A stretch of DNA of 59,471 bases from Bacillus badius NBRC 15713 (GCF_001591605.1 NZ_BCVF01000026.1:1-59471), one strand, 5' to 3'; shown: positions 5,777 through 18,388, counted from the stretch's first letter. Numbers and translations: made by a program. Notes: generated by a model not told the origin, from the letters alone.

Positions 5777-7108
5777 TTAAGGCTGCAGGCGCCGAGCGGC
5801 TTGCTGCAGCGGGTCCCACACTCCATTAAATGGCGGGGCATAAGCCAGATCAAGATCCAGCAATTCATCAATAGTCATTTCAGCATACAAAGCTGTCGCA
5901 GCGACATCAATCCGCTTATCGACTCCTTCTCCTCCAATCGCCTGAGCCCCTAACAGCCGTCTATTCCTCGGGTCATAATAAAGGGTTAGCCTTATTTTCT
6001 CCTTTCCAGGGTAATATCCGGCAATATGGTAGCCTTCAAAAGTATATTGTTTATAAGGATAATCAAGCAGCTCCAGTTCGTTGGCATGAAGACCGGTTCT
6101 CGCTGCCGCCAAATCAAAAAATTTTAAAATGGAGGTCCCGACAACCCCTTGAAATTGGGCCTGCATTCCGCACATGGAGAGCCCGGCAATTCGCCCTTGC
6201 TTATTTGCTGTCGTTCCAAGAGGGATATAATCATATCGCCCCTTCAAGCGATGAAAATGCGCCGCACAATCTCCCGCCGCATATATATCTTTGATGGATG
6301 TCTCCATCTGCCTGTTTGTCAAGATCGCTCCGTTATTCAAACGATGAATGCCTGTATGATCTAAAAACTGCGTAGCAGGCTTTATCCCAATAGCAATCAC
6401 CACGAGATCCGCCCGATACTCTCCCTTGTCCGTCTGCACCTTCTCTACTCGCTTTTCTCCTAAAAAACCGGTTACTTTCTCATTTAAATGAAGAGCTATT
6501 CCCTTTTCTGCCGCTTTTTCTTGAATGACGGCCGCGATCTCTTCATCGAATACCTTGGCTACCCGCTCACCTCTATGGATCAGCCTTACTTTCTTCCCTG
6601 CGCAAACCAACGCTTCAGCTACTTCCAAACCGATATAGCCGCCGCCAATCACACAGACATTCTTAACACCTGGCAATCGCTCGACTAATTGATTGGTATC
6701 CGGAATAGTTTTAAAATGCTGTATGCCCTCTAAATGCACCCCAGGCCAATTCGGCTGGACAGGAGCTGCTCCTGTCGCAATTAATAATTTATCGTAGGAT
6801 AGCTGAAACGATGTACGTTCCGGCAGTACCGTTCCATGCACCGCTTTGCTTTCACTATCGATCCCGGTCACCAGATGGCCGACCCGGGCATCCACTCCAT
6901 ATTTTTCCCGGAACGCTTCCACCGACCGGGCAATCACACGGTCGGTGCTTTCAATTCGTCCATCAATCACATAAGGCAATCCGCATTGGCCATAGGAATA
7001 AATAAACCCTTTTTCCAATGTGATGATTTCAGCCTTTTCATCATGCCGGACAATTTCCATCGCAGCACTCATCCCAGCAGCATCGCCGCCAACAATAACA
7101 TATTTCAT
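5777..7108 (-). CDS. FAD/NAD(P)-dependent disulfide reductase, CoA-disulfide reductase family
   Basis: 443 residues. An N-terminal FAD-binding fold (YVIVGGDAAGMSAA, so GxGxxA-like) is followed by a single redox Cys42 in YSYGQCGLPYV, the position used by CoA-disulfide reductases and NADH oxidases of this class. Further motifs are the NAD(P)-binding CVIGGGYIGLEVAEAL near residue 150, the second FAD motif YAAGDCA, and a C-terminal dimerisation domain with RRLLGAQ. It probably keeps CoA or another low-molecular-weight thiol reduced, or oxidises NADH with oxygen; the sequence does not decide which. It has a terminator-like hairpin downstream and is divergent from the copper-storage-type gene. Confidence 0.85.
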   Translation of the reverse strand: MKYVIVGGDAAGMSAAMEIVRHDEKAEIITLEKGFIYSYGQCGLPYVIDGRIESTDRVIARSVEAFREKYGVDARVGHLVTGIDSESKAVHGTVLPERTSFQLSYDKLLIATGAAPVQPNWPGVHLEGIQHFKTIPDTNQLVERLPGVKNVCVIGGGYIGLEVAEALVCAGKKVRLIHRGERVAKVFDEEIAAVIQEKAAEKGIALHLNEKVTGFLGEKRVEKVQTDKGEYRADLVVIAIGIKPATQFLDHTGIHRLNNGAILTNRQMETSIKDIYAAGDCAAHFHRLKGRYDYIPLGTTANKQGRIAGLSMCGMQAQFQGVVGTSILKFFDLAAARTGLHANELELLDYPYKQYTFEGYHIAGYYPGKEKIRLTLYYDPRNRRLLGAQAIGGEGVDKRIDVAATALYAEMTIDELLDLDLAYAPPFNGVWDPLQQAARRLQP

Positions 7109-7304
7109 ATCTGATCCCTCCAGTCACAATCCTTTCCTCTTCCTGAACCTCTGCTTCAGCAAGTACTCGCCTATTTAACATTATAACCAAGTCCTCTTCC
7201 CATCAGCGTACCGTTTGATTATTTCCCCGGAAAACCTCTTTAACCGCTTTGTTTCCCGACAAACCATCGAATTTGTGCAATTTTTATGGAGTTTTCATTT
7301 TTGC

Positions 7305-7329
7305 GTTTAAATAGTAACTAAACGGGAAG
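7305..7329 (+). promoter_or_regulatory. SigB-like promoter of the Cys-rich protein gene
   Basis: GTTTAA (7305-7310), 13-bp spacer, GGGAAG (7324-7329), close to the SigB consensus GTTTAA-N12-15-GGGTAT. No clear CsoR or CueR operator is visible around it. Confidence 0.5.
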
Positions 7330-7371
7330 CGTTAGTACCGAAGGCAATAAACAGTATAGGAGGGAATATAC

Positions 7372-7698
7372 ATGGCAACTGAACAGTACAACAAATTATT
7401 ACAAGCACTGCATGAATGCATGGAAGCATGCAACCGCTGCTTTGACGCTTGCTTAAAGGAAAAGGATGTCAGCATGATGACTGACTGCATCCGTCTGGAC
7501 CGTGAGTGCGCAGACATCTGCGGCTTCTTGGAAGCCGCGATCGCGCGCAATTCTCCATTCATTTCCAGACTTGCGCAACTATGCGCAGACATTTGTGAAG
7601 CATGCGGAAACGAATGCAAAAAGCATACTCATGACCATTGCCAGCGTTGTGCGGAAGCCTGCATGAAATGCGCAGAAGCTTGCCGAGGTGCTCTATAA
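7372..7698 (+). CDS. Cys-rich four-helix-bundle copper-storage-type protein (Csp3/YhjQ-like)
   Basis: 108 residues with 16 cysteines, mostly in CxxxC or CxxC spacing along amphipathic helices (C16, C20, C23, C27; C39, C46, C50; C71, C75, C78, C82; C90, C93, C97, C100, C104), plus a His cluster at 85-89. This is the pattern of the DUF326/Csp family; Csp3 members are cytosolic tetramers that bind many Cu(I) ions in the core of each bundle. No signal peptide is present, so it should be cytosolic. A strong ribosome site (AGGAGGG) precedes the start and a SigB-like promoter lies upstream. It is the only non-sporulation plus-strand gene here, divergent from a thiol-related flavoprotein. Confidence 0.88.
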   Translation: MATEQYNKLLQALHECMEACNRCFDACLKEKDVSMMTDCIRLDRECADICGFLEAAIARNSPFISRLAQLCADICEACGNECKKHTHDHCQRCAEACMKCAEACRGAL

Positions 7699-7734
7699 AA
7701 AAAAGCAGGGAGTTTGGTCTCCCTGCTTTTTTTT
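7697..7734. terminator. Bidirectional terminator between the Cys-rich gene and rpsI
   Basis: GCAGGGAG (7705-7712) and CTCCCTGC (7719-7726) with a 6-nt loop, A8 before and T8 after. It begins inside the stop codon of the plus-strand gene. Confidence 0.93.
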
Positions 7735-7747
7735 CGTTTGATATGCT

Positions 7748-7783
7748 AAAAAAGACCCCCAAGCAAAAAGCTTGAGAGCCTTT
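7748..7783 (-). terminator. rplM-rpsI terminator
   Basis: Minus strand stem of about 14 pairs (AAAGGCTCTCAAGC with GCTTGGGGGTCTTT, several G-U) around a T5 loop, ending in a T tract. It lies 15 nt after the rpsI stop. Confidence 0.88.
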
Positions 7784-7797
7784 GAAAACGCCAATAA

Positions 7798-8190
7798 TTA
7801 ACGTTTTGAGAACTGAGGTGCACGACGAGCTGCTTTAAGACCGTATTTTTTACGTTCTTTCATGCGGGCATCACGAGTTAGGTAGCCAGCACGTTTTAAA
7901 ACAGCGCGGTATTCAGGGTCTACATGAAGAAGCGCACGCGCGATGCCGTGACGGATCGCTCCCGCTTGTCCAGTGTAGCCGCCACCGTTTACATTAACAA
8001 GTACATCGTAGCTGCCAGCTGTTTCAGTTGCTACAAGCGGCTGCTTGATTACTGTACGTAATGCTTCGAATGGGATATAGTCTTCTACGTCACGTCCATT
8101 GATGACGATTTTTCCGTCTCCAGGTACTAGGCGCACACGAGCAACAGAGCTCTTGCGGCGGCCTGTTCCGATATATTGAACTTGTGCCAA
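7798..8190 (-). CDS. rpsI: 30S ribosomal protein S9
   Basis: 130 residues, full length for bS9/uS9: starts [19 protein letters not shown] and ends in the conserved [12 protein letters not shown] tail, which reaches the tRNA P site of the 30S subunit. The tail Lys/Arg residues are intact. It follows rplM by 22 nt, and the pair is transcribed from its own promoter and ends at a strong terminator. Confidence 0.98.
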   Translation of the reverse strand: MAQVQYIGTGRRKSSVARVRLVPGDGKIVINGRDVEDYIPFEALRTVIKQPLVATETAGSYDVLVNVNGGGYTGQAGAIRHGIARALLHVDPEYRAVLKRAGYLTRDARMKERKKYGLKAARRAPQFSKR

Positions 8191-8212
8191 GATAATAACC
8201 TCCTCTTAATAA

Positions 8213-8650
8213 TTAGCCGCGAAGTTCGTAAACTTCCGGTTGTTGAGCTTGGTGCTTATGTTCAGAACCAGCGTATACATGTAATTTTTTAGCCATTTGA
8301 CGTCCTAAAGAACCTTTTGGAAGCATGCCTTTGATAGCAAGCTCAAGCATTCTTTCAGGGTAGTTTGTGCGCATTTCATTAGCTGTACGAGTTTTCAAAC
8401 CGCCTGGATACATGCTGTGGCGGTAGTAAATTTTGTCCGCTAATTTGTTGCCTGTTAATTCGATTTTTTCTGCGTTGATGATAATCACATGATCACCAGT
8501 GTCAACATGTGGTGTAAATGTTGGTTTATGTTTACCACGTAAAATAGACGCAACTTCGCTAGCAAGGCGGCCTAGTGTTTGGCCTGCAGCATCAACTACG
8601 TACCATTTACGTTCGATTTCGCTTGCTTTCGCCATATAAGTCGTACGCAT
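8213..8650 (-). CDS. rplM: 50S ribosomal protein L13
   Basis: 145 residues, the same length as the B. subtilis protein, with the [16 protein letters not shown] start, [29 protein letters not shown] and [12 protein letters not shown]13 is an early assembly protein of the 50S subunit. The first ATG is used (GGAGGG 9 nt upstream). The 5' leader carries an L13-type RNA element, so L13 probably controls its own operon. Confidence 0.98.
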   Translation of the reverse strand: MRTTYMAKASEIERKWYVVDAAGQTLGRLASEVASILRGKHKPTFTPHVDTGDHVIIINAEKIELTGNKLADKIYYRHSMYPGGLKTRTANEMRTNYPERMLELAIKGMLPKGSLGRQMAKKLHVYAGSEHKHQAQQPEVYELRG

Positions 8651-8708
8651 TGGTATTTGCCCTCCTAAATTGAATTCATTGTTTCATTGTTCATTGTATT
8701 TTATTTAT

Positions 8709-8752
8709 ATCACGAATAAGTTTCCGGGGCTTATCGTGGGGTTAAATAACGT
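8709..8752 (-). ncRNA. L13 (rplM) leader regulatory RNA
   Basis: Between the rplM promoter and start codon the minus strand can fold CACGATAAG with CTTATTCGTG (one bulged base) around a CCCCGGAAA loop. Sequence and place fit the Rfam L13_leader family of Bacillus, thought to bind L13 for autoregulation. I recognise it from memory; a covariance search would confirm it. Confidence 0.7.
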
Positions 8753-8762
8753 ACCATAGGAT

Positions 8763-8791
8763 ATAATATAACTTCCAGGAGTCAATGTCAA
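8763..8791 (-). promoter_or_regulatory. SigA promoter of rplM-rpsI
   Basis: Minus strand TTGACA (8786-8791), 17-bp spacer, TATTAT (8763-8768). It gives rplM-rpsI transcription independent of truA and the ECF genes. Confidence 0.85.
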
Positions 8792-8843
8792 GAAAAAATG
8801 TGACACCCGGGCTAGTTGCCATGGCAGCGGCCGGCTGGAAAGG

Positions 8844-9581
8844 CTAATAGAACACTTCCCACAAATACAGGCCTTCTGCCGGAGCCGTCTTTCCTGCCAA
8901 GGAACGGTCACGGCCGGCAAGAATGTCCGGCATACAATCGGGGGCGATCCTTCCCCTGCCTACTTCCATTAGTGTGCCGGCGATAATCCGGACCATATTG
9001 TATAAAAACCCGCTCCCGGCCACCTGGAGCTCCATTTCTTTGCCATGCTGGATAACCTCCAGTTTGGTAATGGTCCTCACTTTGTCCTCAACTTCTGTTT
9101 TCGCCGAACAAAAGCTTGTAAAGTCATAGGTTCCGATAAGCGAGCGCGCCGCTTTCTGCATCAGCGCCTGATCTAATTCCAGCGGCGAGTGGCAGGCATA
9201 GAAGCGGTGAAACGGATCGCGGACAGCCTCTTGATAAATTTTATAGCGGTATTCCTTGCCGACAGCTGAAAAACGCGCGTGAAAGGATTCTGACACGATT
9301 TCCGCCTGCTTCACTGCTATGTCTTCCGGAAGGCGGCTGTTCAAGGCTGATGGCCAGCGAAGAGCCGGAATAGCGAGAGGCGTATCAAAATGAATGACCT
9401 GTCCTTTCGCGTGAACACCGGCATCCGTCCGGCCCGACGCTGTCACCTTCACATCGAGGCCTTTATGAATCACAGACAGCGCCTTTTCCAGCTCTTCTTG
9501 CACCGTGCGGCTGTTCGGCTGAACCTGGTAGCCGGAAAAACGTGCGCCATCATAAGCTATTGTACATTTCACTCGCGGCAT
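8844..9581 (-). CDS. truA: tRNA pseudouridine(38-40) synthase TruA
   Basis: 245 residues. The catalytic Asp is in ASGRTDAGVHAKGQ (about residues 48-61), and YMVRII-type motif (SGFLYNMVRIIAGTL) marks the TruA C-terminal domain. It converts uridines 38-40 of the tRNA anticodon stem to pseudouridine as a homodimer. It lies 12 nt after ecfT in the same direction, the usual Bacillus order, and is followed by the rplM promoter. Confidence 0.97.
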   Translation of the reverse strand: MPRVKCTIAYDGARFSGYQVQPNSRTVQEELEKALSVIHKGLDVKVTASGRTDAGVHAKGQVIHFDTPLAIPALRWPSALNSRLPEDIAVKQAEIVSESFHARFSAVGKEYRYKIYQEAVRDPFHRFYACHSPLELDQALMQKAARSLIGTYDFTSFCSAKTEVEDKVRTITKLEVIQHGKEMELQVAGSGFLYNMVRIIAGTLMEVGRGRIAPDCMPDILAGRDRSLAGKTAPAEGLYLWEVFY

Positions 9582-9593
9582 ATCATCACTCCA

Positions 9594-10391
9594 TTAACTT
9601 CTTGTCCACCATAGCAGGGCAGCCAGCACGACTAATATAATAAGAGCAGCCGTGTCCCTTCCCTGCCAGTGCAGCAGCCGGTATTTCGTCCGTCCTTCTC
9701 CTCCTTTATAGCCGCGCGCTTCCATCGCCACGGCCAGCTCCTCAGCCCGCTTAAAAGCGCTGACGAACAGAGGAATTAACAAAGGAACTACTGCTTTCAC
9801 CCGCTCTTTGATCGGGCCGCTGGAAAAGTCTGCGCCCCTGGCCATTTGCGCCTTCATAATTTTATCCGTCTCATCCATCAAAGTCGGGATGAAGCGCAGG
9901 GAAATCGACATCATCAATGCCAGCTCATGCACGGGCAGTTTCAGCTTTTTAAAAGGCTTCAGCAAGCTTTCCAGCCCGTCCGTAATGGATATAGGAGAGG
10001 TGGTCAGCGTCAGCAAAGAAGTAACAAAGATTAATAGCAAGAAACGCAAGGAAATAAAGGCGCCTTGCCGGACTCCTCCCTCATAAACCTTTAAAAAGCC
10101 CGCTTCAAACAATAAATCGCCTTCTCTTGTTAAAAAGATATGCAATAAAAACGTGAAAGCAATAAGCCAAATAACCGGCTTCAGCCCAGCGAGAAGAAAG
10201 CGAACGTTAATTTTTGATAAATAAATGAATACGAGCGTAAAAACGGCTAATAATCCATAAGAAAGGGCATTGTTCGCCAAAAAAACAACGATCACAAACC
10301 CGAATATAAACAGCAGCTTTGCCCGCGGATCAAGCCGGTGAACGACCGATTGCAGCGGCAAATAGCGGCCGAAAATCATTTTCTCCATCAT
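9594..10391 (-). CDS. ecfT: ECF transporter transmembrane component EcfT
   Basis: 265 residues with about six membrane segments, including the N-terminal LLFIFGFVIVVFLANN and a C-terminal LIILVVLAALLWW. It carries the two Ala-Arg-Gly coupling motifs (AQMARGADF near 185 and MEARGYKG near 225) that sit in grooves of the two ATPases. EcfT links EcfA1/EcfA2 to exchangeable vitamin-binding S components (group II ECF transporters); no S component is encoded here. The start overlaps the ecfA2 stop by 4 nt. Confidence 0.96.
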   Translation of the reverse strand: MMEKMIFGRYLPLQSVVHRLDPRAKLLFIFGFVIVVFLANNALSYGLLAVFTLVFIYLSKINVRFLLAGLKPVIWLIAFTFLLHIFLTREGDLLFEAGFLKVYEGGVRQGAFISLRFLLLIFVTSLLTLTTSPISITDGLESLLKPFKKLKLPVHELALMMSISLRFIPTLMDETDKIMKAQMARGADFSSGPIKERVKAVVPLLIPLFVSAFKRAEELAVAMEARGYKGGEGRTKYRLLHWQGRDTAALIILVVLAALLWWTRS

Positions 10392-11257
10392 TTGGCGCCA
10401 CCCCGCTCTTTCGCACGCGCCAGCTCTTCAGCCAGCTCTTCAATCGTCAGGCACGTTTTCTCCAGCGTGATGCCGGACAAGGCCTCAAAGCTTTGCTGGA
10501 ACCGAACGACCTCCGGAACGCTCAGGCCAAAAGCAGCAAGCTCTTCCGGATGGGAAAACAGCTCCCGCGGCTTTCCTTGCTTACAAACTTTTCCCTGATG
10601 CATAATGATCATTTCGTCCGCGTACAATGCCGCATCCTCCATGCTGTGGGTCACCAAGATCGTCGACAGCCCCCGCTCTCGATGAAGCGTATAAAACATC
10701 TCCATAATCTCTTTTCGGCCACGGGGATCCAAGCCTGCTGTCGGCTCATCAAGCACAAGCACCTCCGGCTCCATAGCCAGCACACCGGCAATAGCTACCC
10801 GCCTCATTTGTCCCCCCGATAAATCAAAAGGAGACTTTTGCAGCACTTCCTCAGGAAGCCCGACCTGGCCAATTAAACGCCGGGCGCGTTCCTTCGCTTC
10901 TGCCTCAGGCACGCCGAAATTAACCGGCCCGTAGCAAATATCCTTTTCTACGGTTTCTTCAAATAATTGATGCTCAGGAAATTGAAAGACCGTCCCTACT
11001 TTTTTGCGGACGGATTTTAAGTTCTTCTCTTTCTTTCCGGCTGCAATGACCCGATCACCAATAATCACTTGCCCTTTCGTAGGCTGCAGCAAAGCATTTA
11101 GATGCTGAATGATCGTTGATTTTCCGGAGCCCGTGTGGCCGACTACCGCTAAGAAGACCCCCGCTGGGATGGCAAAGCTGACGTCCTGAATCGCCAGACG
11201 CTCAAACGGTGTTCCTGCTGCATAGCGATATTCTACTTCTTGAAGTTGGATGTCCAT
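10388..11257 (-). CDS. ecfA2: ECF transporter ATPase EcfA2
   Basis: 289 residues of ABC ATPase: Walker A GHTGSGKST, Q-loop FQFPEHQLFE, signature LSGGQMRR, Walker B LVLDEPTAGLD and switch His in LVTHSMEDA. The longer C-terminal region after residue 240 is typical of Bacillus EcfA2. It pairs with EcfA1 to power group II vitamin uptake. It overlaps ecfA1 by 25 nt and ecfT by 4 nt, so the three are translationally coupled. Confidence 0.96.
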   Translation of the reverse strand: MDIQLQEVEYRYAAGTPFERLAIQDVSFAIPAGVFLAVVGHTGSGKSTIIQHLNALLQPTKGQVIIGDRVIAAGKKEKNLKSVRKKVGTVFQFPEHQLFEETVEKDICYGPVNFGVPEAEAKERARRLIGQVGLPEEVLQKSPFDLSGGQMRRVAIAGVLAMEPEVLVLDEPTAGLDPRGRKEIMEMFYTLHRERGLSTILVTHSMEDAALYADEMIIMHQGKVCKQGKPRELFSHPEELAAFGLSVPEVVRFQQSFEALSGITLEKTCLTIEELAEELARAKERGGAK

Positions 11258-12072
11258 AGCTCTCTCACCAGCTCTTCTTCTGTTAAATAATTGCTTGCAA
11301 TCTCAAAGTCTTGCGAACGAAGGACTCCGCTCAATTTGACTGGAAAGGGCACATCCAAGCCAAGTTCCACTAATTCCTCATTCATCTGAAAAATCTCTTC
11401 TGGAGTGCCTTCCCGGTAAACCGATCCTTTATTCAATACAATGATGCGATCCGCACGGGAAGCTTCCTCCAAATCGTGCGTAATAGAAATAACTGTTAGA
11501 TCCTGTTCGTCCTTCAACTGGCGGACGGTTTGAAGCACCTCTTCCCTTCCACGCGGATCGAGCATCGAGGTTGCTTCATCTAATAAAATAATATCGGGCT
11601 GGAGAGCAATCACTCCGGCGATCGCTACCCGCTGTTTTTGCCCGCCGGACAGATGGTGCGGCTCTTGATTCAGAAAATCAAGCATGCCCACGCGCTGAAG
11701 CGACTTTTCCACTCGTTCAACCATCACTTCATGCGGCACTCCATTATTTTCTAACCCAAAAGCCACATCATCCTGTACTGTTGTGCCGACAAACTGATTA
11801 TCAGGGTTTTGAAACACCATGCCAAGACGTCTGCGTATATCCCAGACAAACTCGTCTTTCAGAGGAAAATCACAGATCGTTACTTCGCCTTCTTGCGGAT
11901 AATGGAGGCCGTTCAGCATCTTTGCCAGCGTGGACTTCCCTGAGCCGTTATGACCGACAATGGCCAGCCATTCACCTTTTGCTACCTGGAATGTGATGTC
12001 TTTTAGAGCGTATTCTGTTTGCTCCGGATAACGAAAGTGGACGCGATTGATCGAAATAATACTCTCTTTCAT
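11233..12072 (-). CDS. ecfA1: ECF transporter ATPase EcfA1
   Basis: 279 residues: Walker A GHNGSGKST, Q-loop VFQNPDNQFVG, signature LSGGQKQR, Walker B IILLDEATSMLD, switch His in SITHDLEEA. First gene of the ecfA1-ecfA2-ecfT-truA unit. A long structured leader with its own T-tailed hairpin separates it from rplQ, so expression may be set by termination in that leader. Confidence 0.96.
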   Translation of the reverse strand: MKESIISINRVHFRYPEQTEYALKDITFQVAKGEWLAIVGHNGSGKSTLAKMLNGLHYPQEGEVTICDFPLKDEFVWDIRRRLGMVFQNPDNQFVGTTVQDDVAFGLENNGVPHEVMVERVEKSLQRVGMLDFLNQEPHHLSGGQKQRVAIAGVIALQPDIILLDEATSMLDPRGREEVLQTVRQLKDEQDLTVISITHDLEEASRADRIIVLNKGSVYREGTPEEIFQMNEELVELGLDVPFPVKLSGVLRSQDFEIASNYLTEEELVRELWTSNFKK

Positions 12073-12121
12073 GGTTCCCCTCTTTTCCTAGCTGAATAGA
12101 CGGTCAAAACATTCTGAATAC

Positions 12122-12238
12122 AAAAAAAGCCCGCACCCCGTTCCAAGGAAAAAGATCCTGCCCATAAAGCGGCCTCTTAAACAAGTTAAGAGCGGAAGGG
12201 GTGCATGAGCTAGACGAGTCACCTAAGAGAATGCTCAT
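12122..12238 (-). ncRNA. Structured leader with terminator upstream of ecfA1 (possible cis-regulatory RNA)
   Basis: On the minus strand: hairpin ATGAGC (12233-12238) with GCTCAT (12205-12210); directly after it GCACCCC (12198-12204) pairs with GGGGTGC (12133-12139), enclosing two sub-hairpins (12174-12192, a 7-bp stem; 12146-12159, a short stem); then GGGC and T7 (12122-12128). So it is a multi-branched RNA ending in an intrinsic terminator. The place just after rplQ recalls the L17 downstream element of other Firmicutes, and a TTAGGTGA segment recalls the M-box, but I cannot match either. It may be a 3' element of the alpha operon or a leader controlling ecfA1. Confidence 0.6.
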
Positions 12239-12284
12239 CGTAACGCTCAAGCTTCAAATGATTCAGTCTTTAACGAAAATTACG

Positions 12285-12326
12285 AGAAAAGGGCAAAACA
12301 CAGCCGCGCTGGATGGTTCTGCCCTT
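12285..12326 (-). terminator. Hairpin after rplQ, probable terminator of the alpha operon
   Basis: AAGGGCA-GAAC pairs with GTTT-TGCCCTT (12289-12326, inner short CAGC/GCTG stem), followed on the minus strand by TTTTCTCG. The T tract is modest, so read-through is likely. Confidence 0.6.
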
Positions 12327-12345
12327 GTGGTGGTTTTATCGAAAA

Positions 12346-12741
12346 TTACACAAGCTCAATAATAACCATTGGTGCACCGTCACCACGACGAGGACCGATT
12401 TTCATGATGCGCGTGTAACCGCCTTGACGCTCGTTGTAACGAGGAGCGACATCAGAGAAAAGCTTTTGCAATGCGTAAACTGGTTTTTCTTTTTTCTTGC
12501 CGTCTTTGCCTTCAACTTCAATTGTTGATGCTACTTCGTTGCGAAGGAAAGCAGCTGCTTGGCGGCGTGCGTGTAAATCACCGCGTTTACCAAGTGTAAT
12601 CATTTTCTCGACAACTGAGCGAAGCTCTTTTGCACGTGCTTCAGTTGTTTCAATACGCTCGCTGATAATTAAATCAGTTGTCAAATCACGAAGCATCGCT
12701 TTACGCTGAGCGCTTGTACGTCCTAGCTTTCTGTAAGCCAT
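12346..12741 (-). CDS. rplQ: 50S ribosomal protein L17
   Basis: 131 residues, close to the usual Bacillus L17 length; starts [20 protein letters not shown] and ends [15 protein letters not shown]17 binds near the peptide exit tunnel. Last gene of the S10-spc-alpha superoperon, 41 nt after rpoA. The central KDGKKKEK insert is the only variable part. Confidence 0.98.
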   Translation of the reverse strand: MAYRKLGRTSAQRKAMLRDLTTDLIISERIETTEARAKELRSVVEKMITLGKRGDLHARRQAAAFLRNEVASTIEVEGKDGKKKEKPVYALQKLFSDVAPRYNERQGGYTRIMKIGPRRGDGAPMVIIELV

Positions 12742-12782
12742 GAAGATACCCTCCTTTGTTGAATTTTACTTTTATTCGATGT

Positions 12783-13727
12783 TTAATCTTCTTTTTTCAG
12801 ACCTAATCCGAGCTCATCCAGCTTTGCTTTCACTTCTTCAAGTGACTTACGGCCAAGATTTCGGACCTTCATCATATCTTCTTCACTCTTATTAGCAAGC
12901 TCTTGCACCGTATTGATGCCAGCACGCTTTAAGCAGTTGTAAGAACGGACGGACAGATCAAGTTCTTCAATAGTCATTTCAAGAACTTTTTCTTTTTGGT
13001 CTTCTTCTTTTTCCACCATAATTTCTGCATTTTGAGCTTCGTCTGTTAAGCCGACAAAGATGTTTAAGTGTTCAGTTAAGATTTTGGCGCCTAAAGAAAT
13101 CGCTTCTTTCGGGCCGATGCTGCCATCAGTCCACACATCCAATGAGAGTTTATCATAGTTCGTTAACTGCCCCACGCGAGTGCTTTCCACTTGATAGTTT
13201 ACACGGGCAACCGGAGTGTAGATGGAGTCAACTGGAATGACACCAATTGGATGATCTTCCTTTTTGTTCTGATCAGCTGGATTATATCCTCTTCCGCGCT
13301 GTGCAGTGAGACGCATGCGGAAATGAGCGTTCTCTCCTAAAGTAGCAATATGCAAATCAGGGTTTAAGATTTCCACATCGCTGTCATGTGTAATGTCAGC
13401 AGCAGTTACTACGCCGCTTCCTTGTACATCTATTTCCAGCGTTTTCTCTTCATCTGAGTAGATTTTGAGCGCCAGTTTCTTAATGTTTAAGATGATAGAT
13501 GTAACGTCTTCCACGACACCTTCAATTGTTGAGAACTCATGCAATACTCCATCAATCTGGATAGATGTGACTGCAGCACCTGGAAGTGAGGATAATAGTA
13601 TGCGACGTAAGGAGTTACCCAAAGTTGTACCATACCCACGCTCAAGTGGTTCCACGACGAATTTGCCATGAGTGGCATCATCGCTGATCTCGACCGTTTC
13701 AATTTTTGGCTTTTCAATTTCGATCAT
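12783..13727 (-). CDS. rpoA: RNA polymerase alpha subunit
   Basis: 314 residues, the B. subtilis length. The N-terminal dimerisation domain ([19 protein letters not shown]) is followed by an acidic linker (about 225-240) and the C-terminal DNA-binding domain with [16 protein letters not shown] and [11 protein letters not shown], which touches UP elements and activators such as Spx. Preceded by an unusually long 170-nt leader with inverted repeats after rpsK, and by a strong ribosome site (AAGGAGG). Confidence 0.98.
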   Translation of the reverse strand: MIEIEKPKIETVEISDDATHGKFVVEPLERGYGTTLGNSLRRILLSSLPGAAVTSIQIDGVLHEFSTIEGVVEDVTSIILNIKKLALKIYSDEEKTLEIDVQGSGVVTAADITHDSDVEILNPDLHIATLGENAHFRMRLTAQRGRGYNPADQNKKEDHPIGVIPVDSIYTPVARVNYQVESTRVGQLTNYDKLSLDVWTDGSIGPKEAISLGAKILTEHLNIFVGLTDEAQNAEIMVEKEEDQKEKVLEMTIEELDLSVRSYNCLKRAGINTVQELANKSEEDMMKVRNLGRKSLEEVKAKLDELGLGLKKED

Positions 13728-13752
13728 TCAATTATACCTCCTTCAATACGTC

Positions 13753-13894
13753 GAAACTCCGGCCTGAACCTTATAACCGAAATTTCCCCATGTTTACGTT
13801 CCCGACTGTGCACCACAACTGGTTTAGTAGTCCTGTAACGAGCGCAACATTCAATTATATCCCATTATTGCCAAAGATATAATTCTTATACAGG
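13753..13894 (-). other. Structured rpsK-rpoA intergenic leader
   Basis: Two inverted repeats on the minus strand: CCTGTA (13889-13894) with TACAGG (13832-13837), and GAAATTTCGG (13777-13786) with CCGGAGTTTC (13753-13762, 10 pairs with two G-U). Neither has a T tail. TATAAT also occurs between the first pair but lacks a good -35. It could be a processing site or an autoregulatory leader. Confidence 0.45.
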
Positions 13895-13898
13895 AAAA

Positions 13899-14306
<408 letters not shown>

Positions 14307-14313
14307 TTACCAA

Positions 14314-14694
<381 letters not shown>

Positions 14695-14703
14695 CTATTC
14701 AAA

Positions 14704-15071
<368 letters not shown>

Positions 15072-15171
15072 TCTTTACTCTCCCTTCTCTTTTCATACAG
15101 AACTCGCTGCAAATCAAGCGGCCCTGGTTATTAGACTTATGTGAACCAACCTCTGGAGAAGCACATATGTG

Positions 15172-17915
<2,744 letters not shown>

Positions 17916-17916
<1 letters not shown>

Positions 17917-18356
17917 TAAATCACCTCAGTCTTACCGCCGGCAGCTTCAATTGCTTCTTGAGCAGCAGAAGAGAATTTATGAGCTTTTACAGTCAATTTT
18001 TTCTCAACGTTGCCTTTAGCAAGAATTTTGATTCCTGCTTTTTCACTGCTGACAACACCAGTTTCGATAAGAAGCTCTGGTGTGACTTCTGTGCCTTCAT
18101 CAAAGCGATTTAATGCATCAAGGTTAACGATCGCATACTCTTTTCTGTTGATGTTAGTGAAACCGCGTTTCGGCAAACGACGGAATAAAGGAGTTTGTCC
18201 CCCTTCAAATCCAAGACGTACACCACCGCCGGAACGAGCTTTTTGTCCTTTATGTCCTTTACCAGCAGTTTTGCCGTTACCAGAACCTGGACCACGTCCA
18301 ACACGATTGCGAGCTTTACGAGAACCTTCAGCAGGTTTTAATTCATGAAGTTTCAT
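17916..18356 (-). CDS. rplO: 50S ribosomal protein L15
   Basis: 146 residues, full length: [22 protein letters not shown] start (first part), Gly-rich N-terminal extension reaching into the 50S core, and [22 protein letters not shown] at the end in two parts. Followed by secY with a one-base overlap. Confidence 0.97.
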
Positions 18357-18388
18357 GTTCGTGCACCTCCTTATTCTCTAGATAAAAA

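Noticed and set aside
12122-12238. M-box (Mg riboswitch) upstream of ecfA1
   Set aside because: Only a TTAGGTGA piece fits; the conserved CTGCCC and GGGTCA parts are missing.
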